Source: Streptomyces sp. DG1A-41
GTDB lineage: Bacteria; Actinomycetota; Actinomycetes; Streptomycetales; Streptomycetaceae
NCBI RefSeq assembly: GCF_037055355.1
Contig: NZ_CP146350.1
Coordinates: 4,611,001-4,675,000 of the forward strand
Length of the DNA stretch: 64,000 nt
Direction: 5' to 3'
The first letter of the stretch is position 1, and every line of letters begins with the position of its first letter. The position numbers and the translations under genes were made by a program. Below the pieces are notes generated by a model. It worked only from the letters and a program-made list of their open reading frames with translations, ran no database searches and had not been told where the DNA came from. Below are positions 53,501 through 61,093 of this stretch, piece after piece.

Positions 53501-53671
53501 CTAGGGCGACTTCCCGCCCCCCTCGACCTCCACCTGGACACCGCGCAGTTCGGGCGGATCCGACGCTCTCGCCGGCCCCGCGTTCGCCGCCAGCAGCAGG
53601 GTCGCGACGGCGACGACGGCTGCGGCGAAGCCTCTGGCGTACCGCTCGGCGGTGCGTGGGCGTTCGAGCAC
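53501..53671 (-). CDS. Small exported peptide (56 residues), divergent from an XRE-TPR regulator
   Basis: 56 codons from a GTG at 53671 with GAGG six to nine bases upstream, to TAG at 53501-53503. Residues 4-14 are charged (ERPRTAERYAR), 15-31 form a hydrophobic signal segment (GFAAAVVAVATLLLAAN), and ARA at 34-36 fits a signal-peptidase site. The predicted mature product is only about 20 residues (SDPPELRGVQV, then an acidic Val/Glu stretch and GGGKSP). High GC3 and strong codon bias support coding. It starts head-to-head with the XRE-TPR gene across 116 bases, which is why I suspect a signal peptide. Confidence 0.6.
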   Translation of the reverse strand: MLERPRTAERYARGFAAAVVAVATLLLAANAGPARASDPPELRGVQVEVEGGGKSP

Positions 53672-53711
53672 GGCGACCTCGCAACAGGGGCGGCGACTAC
53701 GACAGCAGCGT

Positions 53712-53740
53712 GTTAAGCACGCTTAACTCTCGGTTTAACC
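53712..53740. promoter_or_regulatory. Palindromes between the small peptide gene and the XRE-TPR gene
   Basis: GTTAAGC-AC-GCTTAAC (53712-53727) is a 7+7 dyad. GGTTTAACC (53732-53740), sharing the TTAAC core, follows. Two copies of a TTAAC-centred site in the divergent spacer suit binding by the XRE protein. Confidence 0.5.
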
Positions 53741-53787
53741 TAGGGGCTGTCCGAGCCGAAGGGCAAGGGGGGCAGGGGGGAGTTGGC

Positions 53788-55131
53788 GTGGGGGAGCGCG
53801 ACGATCCGGGGACCATCGGGCGCCGGGTGCAGCGGTTGCGGGTCGAACGCGGAATGACGCAACGGGAGTTGGCGGAACCCGCGTACACCCCCGCCTATGT
53901 CTCCACCCTGGAGTCGGGCCGGGTGCGGCCCTCCGACGACGCCCTGCGGCATCTCGCCGGGCGGCTGGGCGTCGCCTTCGACGAACTCGCCACCGGGCGT
54001 TCGGCGCGGCTCGTGACCGAGCTGCGGATGCGGCTGACCGAGGCCCAGCGCGTCTTCGCCGTCGGTGAGGCCGAGGCGGCGGCGGAGCAGTACGCCGGGT
54101 TACTCGTCGAGGCCGAGACGCAGGGGCTGGCCGGGGAACAGGCCGCCGCGCTGCTCGGGCTCGGCGAGTGCGCCCTGGAGACGGGCGAGCTCGTGGCGGG
54201 CCGGCAGTACTTCGAGCGGGCCGAGGCCTGTCTCGCCGACGCGCCGCTGCCCGTCCGGGTCCCGGCGCTGCGCGGGCGGGCCGTCGCGCATTACCTCGCC
54301 GGGGAACTCCGGTACGCCGTGTACCTGCTGGAGGCCACCCTCGATGAGCTGAACCGCGGCGGCCTGCACGACCCGGACGCCCTGCTGCTGCTCTACGCCA
54401 GTGCCATCGGGCCGTACATGGACATGGGCGCGCACGCCCGCGCCGCCCAGGCCGCCGAGTTCGCCCTGGCGCTCGCCCCGCAGTCCGGCGACCCGGCCCT
54501 GGTCGCGCGCATGCACCGGTCGGTCGCCAGGACCCTGGTCGCCGAGGGACGTCTCGCCGAGGCCGACGCCTCGCTGGCCAAGGCGGCCGAGCTGTACCGG
54601 GGCCTGAAGATCCGCACCGAACTCGCCAACTGCCACTGGATGCGCGGCTACGTCTACGCCCAGGACGGGCAACTGGAGCGCGCGGAGGACGAGTTGCGGG
54701 AGGCGCTCGGCATGCTGTCGGCCAAGCGCGCCGCCCTCTACAGCAGCCAGGTCGCCGTCGAGCTGGCCGACGTGCTCCACCGGCGCGGCAAGTCCGACGA
54801 GGCGGCGGCCCTGCTGCACGGGGTCCTCGACGACCTGTCCCCCGAGCGCGGCGCCGTCCACTCCGCCGCCGCGCACCGGCTCCTCGGCATCATCGCCGAG
54901 GACGCCCGCCGCACCGAGGACGCCGAGGAGCACTACGTCCGCGCCCTGAGCCTGCTGGAGCGGGCGGGCGCGGCCGGCGACCTGGCCGACCTGTGCCGCC
55001 TGCTGGGGGACCTGCTGCGGCGCACGGGCCGGGTGGAGGCGGCCCTGGACGCCTACCGGACCGGTCTCGGCCACCGTACGGCTCCCGGCACGACGACCCT
55101 CGGGCCCGCGCCCGCACAGCCTCCTCTGTGA
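53788..55131 (+). CDS. XRE-family regulator with C-terminal TPR domain
   Basis: 447 residues from a GTG at 53788 with GGGGGGAG eight bases upstream. The N-terminal helix-turn-helix is IGRRVQRLRVERGMTQRELAEPAYTPAYVSTLESGRVRPS. Residues ~90-430 are a run of TPR-like helical pairs (AAALLGLGECALETGELVAGRQYFERAEACL; HWMRGYVYAQDGQLERAEDELREALGML; LLGIIAEDARRTEDAEEHYVRALSLLERAG). This is the architecture of RRNPP-type peptide-sensing regulators and of several Streptomyces developmental regulators. The small exported peptide encoded head-to-head is a candidate ligand. Confidence 0.92.
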   Translation: MGERDDPGTIGRRVQRLRVERGMTQRELAEPAYTPAYVSTLESGRVRPSDDALRHLAGRLGVAFDELATGRSARLVTELRMRLTEAQRVFAVGEAEAAAEQYAGLLVEAETQGLAGEQAAALLGLGECALETGELVAGRQYFERAEACLADAPLPVRVPALRGRAVAHYLAGELRYAVYLLEATLDELNRGGLHDPDALLLLYASAIGPYMDMGAHARAAQAAEFALALAPQSGDPALVARMHRSVARTLVAEGRLAEADASLAKAAELYRGLKIRTELANCHWMRGYVYAQDGQLERAEDELREALGMLSAKRAALYSSQVAVELADVLHRRGKSDEAAALLHGVLDDLSPERGAVHSAAAHRLLGIIAEDARRTEDAEEHYVRALSLLERAGAAGDLADLCRLLGDLLRRTGRVEAALDAYRTGLGHRTAPGTTTLGPAPAQPPL

Positions 55132-55202
55132 GGAGACAGGGGCGTCGGACAGTCGCGCGGGTTAGCCTCCTCTCCAAGATGTGAACGACCGGGGCGGGGC
55201 AC

Positions 55203-56207
55203 GTGGAGAACCAACGGACGGTGGCCGACGGGCTGCGGACAGGCCTGCGCGCCCTCGTGTACGCCGTGCTCGGCGGCGGCGCTCTGATCACCATCGTGAC
55301 CGTCGTGTCGGTGCTCGGGCCGATGCTGGCGCTCGATCTCTACACCCCGCCGGTCGCGGCCTGGTGGACCGTGTTCACCGCGATCACCGTCCAGGGCGTG
55401 CCCTTCCTGCTGCTGGGCACGGTCGTGTCGGCGGCGATCGGCGCGTTCGTGCCCGAGCGGGTGTTCCAGCGGTTGCTGCCCCGCCGTACGGCGCTCGCCG
55501 TGCCGGTCGCGGGCGCGGCGGGGGTCGTCCTGCCCGGCTGCGAGTGCGCGTCCGTGCCGGTGGCGGGCAGCCTCATGCGGCGGGGTGTCGCCCCCGCGGC
55601 CGCGCTCGCCTTCCTGCTGTCCGCGCCCGCGATCAACCCCGTCGTCCTGGTGGCGACCTCCGTCGCCTTCCCGGGCCAGCCGGAGATGGTCCTCGGCCGG
55701 CTGGTCGCCTCGCTCGCCACGGCCGTGGTGATGGGGTGGCTGTGGGCGCGGTTCGGGCGGGAGGAGTGGCTGAGGCCGCCGAAGCGGAGCGCGGCGCACG
55801 TCCCGCGTGGTCCGCGTGCTTTCGTCGCCGGGCTCCAGCACGACTTCCTGCACGCGGGCGGGTTCCTGGTGGTCGGTGCGGCGGCCGCGGCGACGTTCGC
55901 CATCGTCGTACCGCGGTCGTTGCTGGAGGTGTTCACCGGGTCGGCCTGGCTGTCGGTGCTGCTCCTGGCCCTGCTGGCGGTGGTGTTGTGCGTGTGCAGT
56001 GAGGCCGACGCGTTCGTGGCGGCGTCACTGAGCGGCTTCTCGCCCACCGCGCGCCTGGCGTTCATGGTGGTCGGGCCGATGGTCGACCTCAAGCTGATCG
56101 CGCTCCAGACGGGCACGTTCGGCAGGTCCTTCGCGCTGCGGTTCTCCTCCGCGACCTGGCTGGTGGCCGTCGCGAGCAGCGTCCTGGTGGGGTGGTGGCT
56201 GCTGTGA
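55203..56207 (+). CDS. Permease (DUF318 / YraQ-like)
   Basis: 334 residues from a GTG at 55203. Eight or so membrane helices in two repeats. The conserved motif GVVLPGCECASVPVAGSLMRRGV and its second-repeat counterpart CVCSEADAFVAASLSG are typical of the DUF318/UPF0718 family, in which the Cys-rich turn lies at the pore. Family members are linked to metal or arsenic/sulfur handling. Its stop overlaps the start of the next gene (GTGA), so the two form an operon and probably one complex. Confidence 0.92.
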   Translation: MENQRTVADGLRTGLRALVYAVLGGGALITIVTVVSVLGPMLALDLYTPPVAAWWTVFTAITVQGVPFLLLGTVVSAAIGAFVPERVFQRLLPRRTALAVPVAGAAGVVLPGCECASVPVAGSLMRRGVAPAAALAFLLSAPAINPVVLVATSVAFPGQPEMVLGRLVASLATAVVMGWLWARFGREEWLRPPKRSAAHVPRGPRAFVAGLQHDFLHAGGFLVVGAAAAATFAIVVPRSLLEVFTGSAWLSVLLLALLAVVLCVCSEADAFVAASLSGFSPTARLAFMVVGPMVDLKLIALQTGTFGRSFALRFSSATWLVAVASSVLVGWWLL

Positions 56208-56941
56208 GGCACTACGGACCGGCCGTACTGCTCGCCCTCGTCGGCGCGGCGATCCTGCGGGTGTCGCTCTTCAGCGACCTGTATCTGCGGTATGTGCAGG
56301 CCGGGTTGCGGCCGTATCTGGTGGTGTCGGGGGTAGTGCTGGTGCTGCTCGCGGGGGTGGTGGGGGTGCTGGTGCGGTCGGCGGGGGAGCAGGAGGGCCC
56401 TCACCGGGAGGGCCCTCACTCCCACGCCGACCACGCCCATGGCCCCGCCGGTCCCCGTGTCGCCTGGTTCCTCACCCTCCCCGCCCTGGCCCTGATGCTG
56501 TTCCCGCCGCCCGCCCTCGGCTCCTACAGCGCGGAGCGCGAGACCGCCCAGCGCGCGGCCCGGGGCATCGGCACCTTCCCGGCGCTGCCGGCCGGGAACC
56601 CGCTCGACCTCACCCTCGGGGAGTTCGGCTCCCGGGCGGTCTACGACAGCGGCGGTTCCCTGAAGGGACGCACGGTCCGCCTCACCGGCTTCGTCACCCG
56701 CGACGCCGACGGCACCTGGTACGTCACCCGCCTCCTCGTCTCCTGCTGCGCCGCCGACGCGACCGCCGCCAAGGCCGAGGTGCGCGGCGCCGACGCCCCG
56801 CCCGTCGACACCTGGGTCACGGTCACCGGCACCTGGCACCCGGAGGGCGAACTGGGCTCGGCAGCCGCCTGGCCGCCGGTCCTCGACGCCACCTCGGTCC
56901 GGCAGGTACGGCAGCCGGACAACCCGTACGAGAAGCGCTGA
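56204..56941 (+). CDS. TIGR03943-type permease-associated membrane protein
   Basis: 245 residues from a GTG overlapping the upstream TGA. Two N-terminal helices, a His-rich loop (GPHREGPHSHADHAHGP), a third helix, then an outside domain with an OB-like pattern (GRTVRLTGFVTRDADGTWYVTRLLVSCCAADATAAKAEVRG). The SCCAAD Cys pair and the His loop suggest metal contact. It is almost always the partner of a DUF318 permease, as here. Zinc-linked regulation is known for some homologues; I see no Zur box. Confidence 0.92.
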   Translation: MRHYGPAVLLALVGAAILRVSLFSDLYLRYVQAGLRPYLVVSGVVLVLLAGVVGVLVRSAGEQEGPHREGPHSHADHAHGPAGPRVAWFLTLPALALMLFPPPALGSYSAERETAQRAARGIGTFPALPAGNPLDLTLGEFGSRAVYDSGGSLKGRTVRLTGFVTRDADGTWYVTRLLVSCCAADATAAKAEVRGADAPPVDTWVTVTGTWHPEGELGSAAAWPPVLDATSVRQVRQPDNPYEKR

Positions 56942-56999
56942 GGGGCACGCCGCGGCGACGGCCCGGCGTACGGGTTTCGCCCCACCCGCGACGGGTAGT

Positions 57000-57045
57000 C
57001 GGGGCACGATTCCGGGAGGGCTCGGGGCACGATTCCGAGAGGGCT
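57000..57045. repeat. Two 23-bp tandem repeats after the permease operon
   Basis: CGGGGCACGATTCCGGGAGG and its near-copy (57000-57022, 57023-57045; one base differs) lie in the 223-base spacer before the GAF-ANTAR gene. The spacer holds no other gene. Confidence 0.85.
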
Positions 57046-57164
57046 CGTAGGCCGCCGCACCGGCCGGTCCGGGCGGGCGGCGCGTACCGGCCCACTCCGT
57101 GTCCAGCGGGGCCGGCCCGGAAGAGCGTCGATGTGAAGGCCGGTGATCGAAGGAGGCGGTGGTC

Positions 57165-57950
57165 GTGCGGCCCAGGGACGATCCCCGAGGCGCTCCCGGC
57201 GACGACCCCGGTCCCCGCCACGCCGGGGGCGGTGACCTGGACCTGGACGGGATCCGGGCCGCCGATGTGATCGCCAGGGGTGTGCGCGGGGCCGAGCCCG
57301 GAGAGGTCCCGGGCCGGCTGTGCGAGGTTGCGGTCGAGCTGCTGCCGGTGGTCGGCGCGAGCGTGTCGCTGCGCAGCGAGGGTATGCCCGTCCAGCTGAG
57401 CGCCAGCAGCGCGCATGCCGCGCGCCTGGCGCAGATTCAGGCGACGCTGGGCGACGGTCCCTGCCAGAGCGCGCTGAAGGACGGGGCGCCCGTGCTCGCC
57501 TGCGACCTGACGACCGGCCGTGACGCGGGTCGCTGGCCGGTCTTCGCCCAGCAGGCGACGGAGGCCGGGGTACGGGCGGTGTACGCGGTGCCGCTGGGCA
57601 CCGACGCGGTGTGCGTGGGCACCCTCGACCTGTACCGCGACAGCCCCGGCGGGCTCACCGACCGCCAGCTGCACGTGGCCCGGCTCGTGGCCGGTGTCAT
57701 GACGGTGGCCCTGATGGCCCTGCCCCGCGAGACCGAGGTTGAACCGAGGGACGAGGAACCCTGGCTGAGCGGGCTGGCCGCGGACCACGACGAGGTCTAC
57801 CAGGCCGTCGGCATGATCATGGCCCAGCTCGGCGTCGGCGCCGACGACGCACTCGCCCGCCTGCGCGCAGACGCCTTCGCCCGCGGCTGCACGGCCCTCG
57901 ACGCGGCCCGCGAGGTGATCGCCCACCGCAGGCGTTTCGACCGGTACTGA
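57165..57950 (+). CDS. GAF and ANTAR domain RNA-binding regulator
   Basis: 261 residues from a GTG at 57165, eight bases after AAGGAGG (the GTG at 57159 is too close). Residues ~35-180 are a GAF sensor domain (VSLRSEGMPVQLSASSAHAARLAQIQATLGDGPCQSALKDGAPVLACDL). The C-terminal ~65 residues are an ANTAR domain (DEVYQAVGMIMAQLGVGADDALARLRADAFARGCTALDAAREVIAHRR). ANTAR proteins act as antiterminators that bind paired RNA hairpins. The ligand is unknown; the DGPC motif is the usual GAF-ANTAR signature. Confidence 0.93.
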   Translation: MRPRDDPRGAPGDDPGPRHAGGGDLDLDGIRAADVIARGVRGAEPGEVPGRLCEVAVELLPVVGASVSLRSEGMPVQLSASSAHAARLAQIQATLGDGPCQSALKDGAPVLACDLTTGRDAGRWPVFAQQATEAGVRAVYAVPLGTDAVCVGTLDLYRDSPGGLTDRQLHVARLVAGVMTVALMALPRETEVEPRDEEPWLSGLAADHDEVYQAVGMIMAQLGVGADDALARLRADAFARGCTALDAAREVIAHRRRFDRY

Positions 57951-58289
57951 GACCTGGCCGGTGGCTTGGGGGGTGGGGCGAGGCCCGGCGGTGGCCGTGG
58001 GGGTGGTGGTGAGATCGGTGGGGGCGGTGGTGTCCCCACTGGACCCGTGGGGTGGTGTTGACCGGTGGGTGGCGTGGAGGAGTGGGGCGAGGCCCGGCTG
58101 GCTGTCTGGGGGCGGTGATCAGGTCGGTGGGGGCGTGGGGGCGAGACCCGGTTGGTGGCATGGGTACTGGTGGTCCGATCGGTGGCGTGGGCCTGGCAGC
58201 GGCGTCGAGACCGGCTGGCGGCGTGGAAGCAGTGGAGAGACCCGGCTGGCGCCGTGGGGGTGGTGGCGAGACCGGCCTGTGGCGGGGGC

Positions 58290-58559
58290 GAGGTCCGCCG
58301 GTGGCGCGGGAGTGGTGGGGAGGGCCGGTCGGCGTGGCGGAGCGGTGGGGAGGCTCGGTCGGCGCGGCGGAGTGGTGGTGAGGTCCGCCGGTGGCGCGGG
58401 AGTGGTGGGGAGGACCGGTCGGCGTGGCGGAGCGGTGGGGAGGCTCGGTCGGCGCGGCGGAGTGGTGGTGAGGTCCGCCGGTGGCGCGGGAGTGGTGGGG
58501 AGGACCGGTCGGCGTGGCGGAGCGGTGGGGAGGCTCGGTCGGCGCGGCGGAGCGGCGGC
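58290..58559. repeat. 90-bp minisatellite, three copies
   Basis: AGGTCCGCCGGTGGCGCGGG recurs at 58291, 58381 and 58471, and the whole 90-base unit is nearly identical in each copy. Each unit is itself built from GGTCGGCG-GGCGGAG-type ~30-base subrepeats that fade out on both sides. The entire 684-base gap 57951-58634 is of this GGTGG-rich composition and has no gene I can support. Confidence 0.92.
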
Positions 58560-58634
58560 GGGGCTCGGTCGGTCTGGCGGTGGGCCGGTCGGGGTGGTGG
58601 AGCTGTATGGGGTTCGGGAGCCGGTCGGTGTTCG

Positions 58635-59438
58635 TCAGATCTGGGCTCGGCCCTGCTTCCGGATTTCCGACAGGCGTTGCGCGCCGAGTTCGGCGGTCTG
58701 CTGGGTGACCTCCTCGTACACCTCGTCGAGGCCGGCGTTGGTGAGTGTGATCGTCTCCTCCCCGACCCGCACGGCCGCGAGGTCCACCGTGAGGTACGTC
58801 AGTTCCCCGTCCTCCGTCTCGCCGGCCAGCGTGACCCGCAGGGCCTGCCGGGCGTCTCCCACCGGCGGCAGCGGCATGTCGCTGACCTGGACGGCCTGGA
58901 TGCCGCCGCGCGTGGTCGCGGCCGTGAACTCGCCGCACTTCCCCGGCAGCGACTTCAGCCAGGCCAGGGTGCGGTCGACGTCCGCCGGCGGGTGGGCGGC
59001 GATGTGGTAGCGCAACTGGGCGCCGGTGTCGGCGTCGTCGAACGCGGCCGTCGCCTGCGGGCCGGCCGGGGTGCCGAAGAGTTCCTCCGTGTAGAGGGCG
59101 TCGAGCAGCCGCTGGCAGTCAGGGTCCTCCGTGGTCGCCTTGAGCAGCCCGTCCCGCCAGGTCCTGGCACCCCGCGTCGGTTCCCACGGCTCCCCCAGAT
59201 CGGCCCCGGTGATCAGTGCCGCCTGGGCCTGGGCCTCGGTGAGGCCGGCCCCGGAGCTCGCGGGCCGTTCGCCGGCGGGTGACGCGCCGGTGGGGGTGGC
59301 GGAGGCGGAGAACCACCGCGGCCGCGGTTCGTCCTGGACGGAACACGCGGCCGTGGCCAGCAGGGCGGTCACGGACAGCGCGGAGGCGAGGAGGGCGCGG
59401 GCGCCTGGGCCGCGTCGGCCGGCCGGAGGGTGGGGCAT
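58635..59438 (-). CDS. Lipoprotein, uncharacterised
   Basis: 267 residues from the ATG at 59438 with GGAG upstream. The signal peptide (RRGPGARALLASALSVTALLATAAC) has lipobox TAAC, Cys at about residue 33. The mature part has a Ser/Ala/Pro linker, then TEAQAQAALITGADLGEPWEPTRGA and repeated Asp-rich stretches (EDPDCQRLLDALYTEELFG, AFDDADTGAQLRYHIAAHPPADVDRTLAWLKSLPGKCGEF). The pair of Cys (DCQ, KCGEF) could form a disulphide. This type of PknH-sensor-like lipoprotein is common in Streptomyces; ligand unknown. Confidence 0.88.
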   Translation of the reverse strand: MPHPPAGRRGPGARALLASALSVTALLATAACSVQDEPRPRWFSASATPTGASPAGERPASSGAGLTEAQAQAALITGADLGEPWEPTRGARTWRDGLLKATTEDPDCQRLLDALYTEELFGTPAGPQATAAFDDADTGAQLRYHIAAHPPADVDRTLAWLKSLPGKCGEFTAATTRGGIQAVQVSDMPLPPVGDARQALRVTLAGETEDGELTYLTVDLAAVRVGEETITLTNAGLDEVYEEVTQQTAELGAQRLSEIRKQGRAQI

Positions 59439-59676
59439 CGGAGGGTCTCCTGCGGGGAGTTCATGGAGGTGCCTCATGACGGGGCGGGCTCTCCAAGATC
59501 GGGCACGTGCTCTTACGGCACCACCGCGACGGTCGGCACACCAGTGCGACGGGCTGTTCGGGTGAGGGAGGCGTACGCGCTGCGCGCCCCCGCGAAAAAA
59601 TGCCTCCCGCCAAAAGTGCGCCCCCGTTGAAAAAAGCCGTCGCCCCGCAGGCCGCCCCCCTGTTACGGTCACGCCC

Positions 59677-59739
59677 ATGAAGCGCGCCCAGCCGTTCCCG
59701 TCTCTCACGACGACGCCGGAGAGTGTCCCGGCGCGCTGA
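59677..59739 (+). CDS. Threonine-rich leader peptide of thrS (attenuator ORF)
   Basis: A 20-codon ORF: ATG at 59677, TGA at 59737. It contains three consecutive Thr codons (ACG ACG ACG, 59707-59715), flanked by Ser and Pro codons. A -10-like TTACGGT sits just upstream, so translation may begin at or near the transcript start. A 13-bp hairpin follows at 59758, then the synthetase gene. This is the layout of ribosome-mediated transcription attenuation responding to charged tRNA-Thr. Three phased A-runs (59595, 59612, 59630) may bend the DNA upstream. Confidence 0.7.
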   Translation: MKRAQPFPSLTTTPESVPAR

Positions 59740-59757
59740 CAGCTGACGCAGATGTCC

Positions 59758-59787
59758 GAAGCCCCGGGGCGAGCGCCCCGGGGCTTC
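59758..59787 (+). terminator. Attenuator hairpin before thrS
   Basis: A perfect 13-bp stem, GAAGCCCCGGGGC with GCCCCGGGGCTTC, loop GAGC, begins 18 bases after the leader-peptide stop. It ends 74 bases before the thrS ATG. Confidence 0.8.
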
Positions 59788-59806
59788 GTCGCGGTGGGGT
59801 ACCGCC

Positions 59807-59829
59807 CGGCTCGAGCGAAGCCGAGAGCT
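59807..59829. repeat. Intergenic palindromic element, copy 2
   Basis: CGGCTCGAGCGAAGCCGAGA plus GCT is the exact reverse complement of 7622-7644. Here it lies in the thrS leader between the attenuator and the ribosome site. CTGGGG/CCCCAG just after it (59829-59846) forms a further small hairpin. Confidence 0.7.
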
Positions 59830-59861
59830 GGGGAGCTCGCCCCAGACCCGAGGAGCCCACC

Positions 59862-61087
59862 ATGCACGACCACCGACGGCTCGGCCGCGAGCTGAACCTC
59901 TTCGACACCGACCCGCTGATGGGCGCGGGGCTGCCGTACTGGCTGCCCGACGGCGCGATCGTGCGGCACACCCTGGAGGAGTACGTCCGCGAGGCGGAAC
60001 AGCGGGCCGGCTACCGGCACGTGTACTCGCCCGCCCTCGGCAAACGCGAGCTGTACGAGATCTCCGGGCACTGGGACCACTACAGCGAGGACATGTTCCC
60101 GCCGATGGACCTCGGCTCGGAACAGGTCCTGCTGCGCCCGAGCCTGTGCCCCCACCACGCCCTGATCTACCGCTCCCGCTCCCACAGCTACCGCGAACTG
60201 CCCTTCCGTATGGCCGAGTTGGGGGGCATGTACCGCTCGGAGCTGTCCGGCGTCCTCGGCGGCCTGACCCGGGTGCGGGCCATCACCCTCAACGACGCGC
60301 ACATCTTCTGCACCCTGGAGCAGGCCGTCGAGGAGGCGCGCGGCGCGCTGGAGCTGATCGGCCGCGCCTACGCGGACCTGGGCATCCGCGCGACCCGCCA
60401 CCGTCTCTCCCTCCCCGGCGAGGGCGGCAAGTACGTCGCGGACCCGGACCTGTGGCGGCGGGCCACCGCCCTGCTGCGCGAAGTCCTGGACGGCTCCGGC
60501 ATCCCCTACGAGGCCGCCGAGGGCGAGGCGGCCTTCTACGGCCCGAAGATCGACGTGCAGATCGTCGACCCCGCCGGGCGGGAGGCCACCCTGTCCACCG
60601 TCCAGATCGACTTCCACCAGCCCGAACGCTTCGACCTGCACTACATCGGCGCCGACGGGGCGAAGCACCGCCCGGTCATGGTGCACCGCAGCATCATCGG
60701 CAGCGTGGAGCGCGCGGTCGCCCACCTCGTCGAGGCCCACGGCGGAGCCTTCCCGCCCTGGCTGGCCCCGGTGCAGCTGGTGATCCTGCCGGTGGGGGAC
60801 GAGCAGAGCGAGGACGCCCACGCCCTGGCCCGCCGCGCCCACGACCTCGGCCTGCGCGCCGAGGTCGCCGGCCCGAGCACGGCACCCTCGCCGCCCGTGT
60901 CCGCCAGGCCCGGCTGGTCCCGTACCAGGCGGTGATCGGCGAGCGGGAGGCCGCCGCCGGGCTCGTGGCACTCCGGGTGCGCGACGGCCGCCGCCCGGAC
61001 CCCCTCCCCGCCGCCGAGCTGCTGCGCCGTATCGGGGACCGGGTAGCGGCTCGCGCCACCGATCTGTGGGCACCGGCAGCTGTCTGA
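59862..61087 (+). pseudogene. thrS: Threonyl-tRNA synthetase, catalytic-core form, frameshifted near the C-terminus
   Basis: The ATG at 59862 follows GAGGAG. The protein starts directly at the class II catalytic core (MHDHRRLGRELNLFDTDPLMGAGLPYWLPDGAIVRHTLEEYVRE), so the TGS and N2 editing domains of normal ThrRS are missing. Zinc ligands Cys (SLCPHH) and the two His, and motif 2 MAELGGMYRSELSG, are intact. After VEAHGGAFPPWLAPVQL the anticodon domain begins. Near 60883 one base is missing; the right frame resumes as HGTLAARVRQARLVPYQAVIGE and ends at 61087, giving ~407 residues. As read, the ORF stops at 60935. It is a second-copy ThrRS; homologues can confer resistance to ThrRS-targeting antibiotics. 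Confidence 0.83.
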
Positions 61088-61093
61088 GCAGGC

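Noticed and set aside
58290..58559. Regular 90-base repeats that could be taken for a CRISPR array
   Set aside because: The units are contiguous and near-identical throughout, with no unique spacers and no cas genes nearby.
57817..58938. Long minus-strand ORF rich in Pro/His/Thr over the minisatellite
   Set aside because: It exists only because the repeat length is a multiple of three; it overlaps the end of the GAF-ANTAR gene and the start of the lipoprotein frame, has no start signal and no recognisable domain.
59788..59861. T-box riboswitch before thrS (GGTACCGC resembles the T-box core)
   Set aside because: There is no stem I with specifier loop, the TGG-N bulge does not fit, and the sequence belongs to the dispersed palindromic element. 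The leader peptide explains regulation better.
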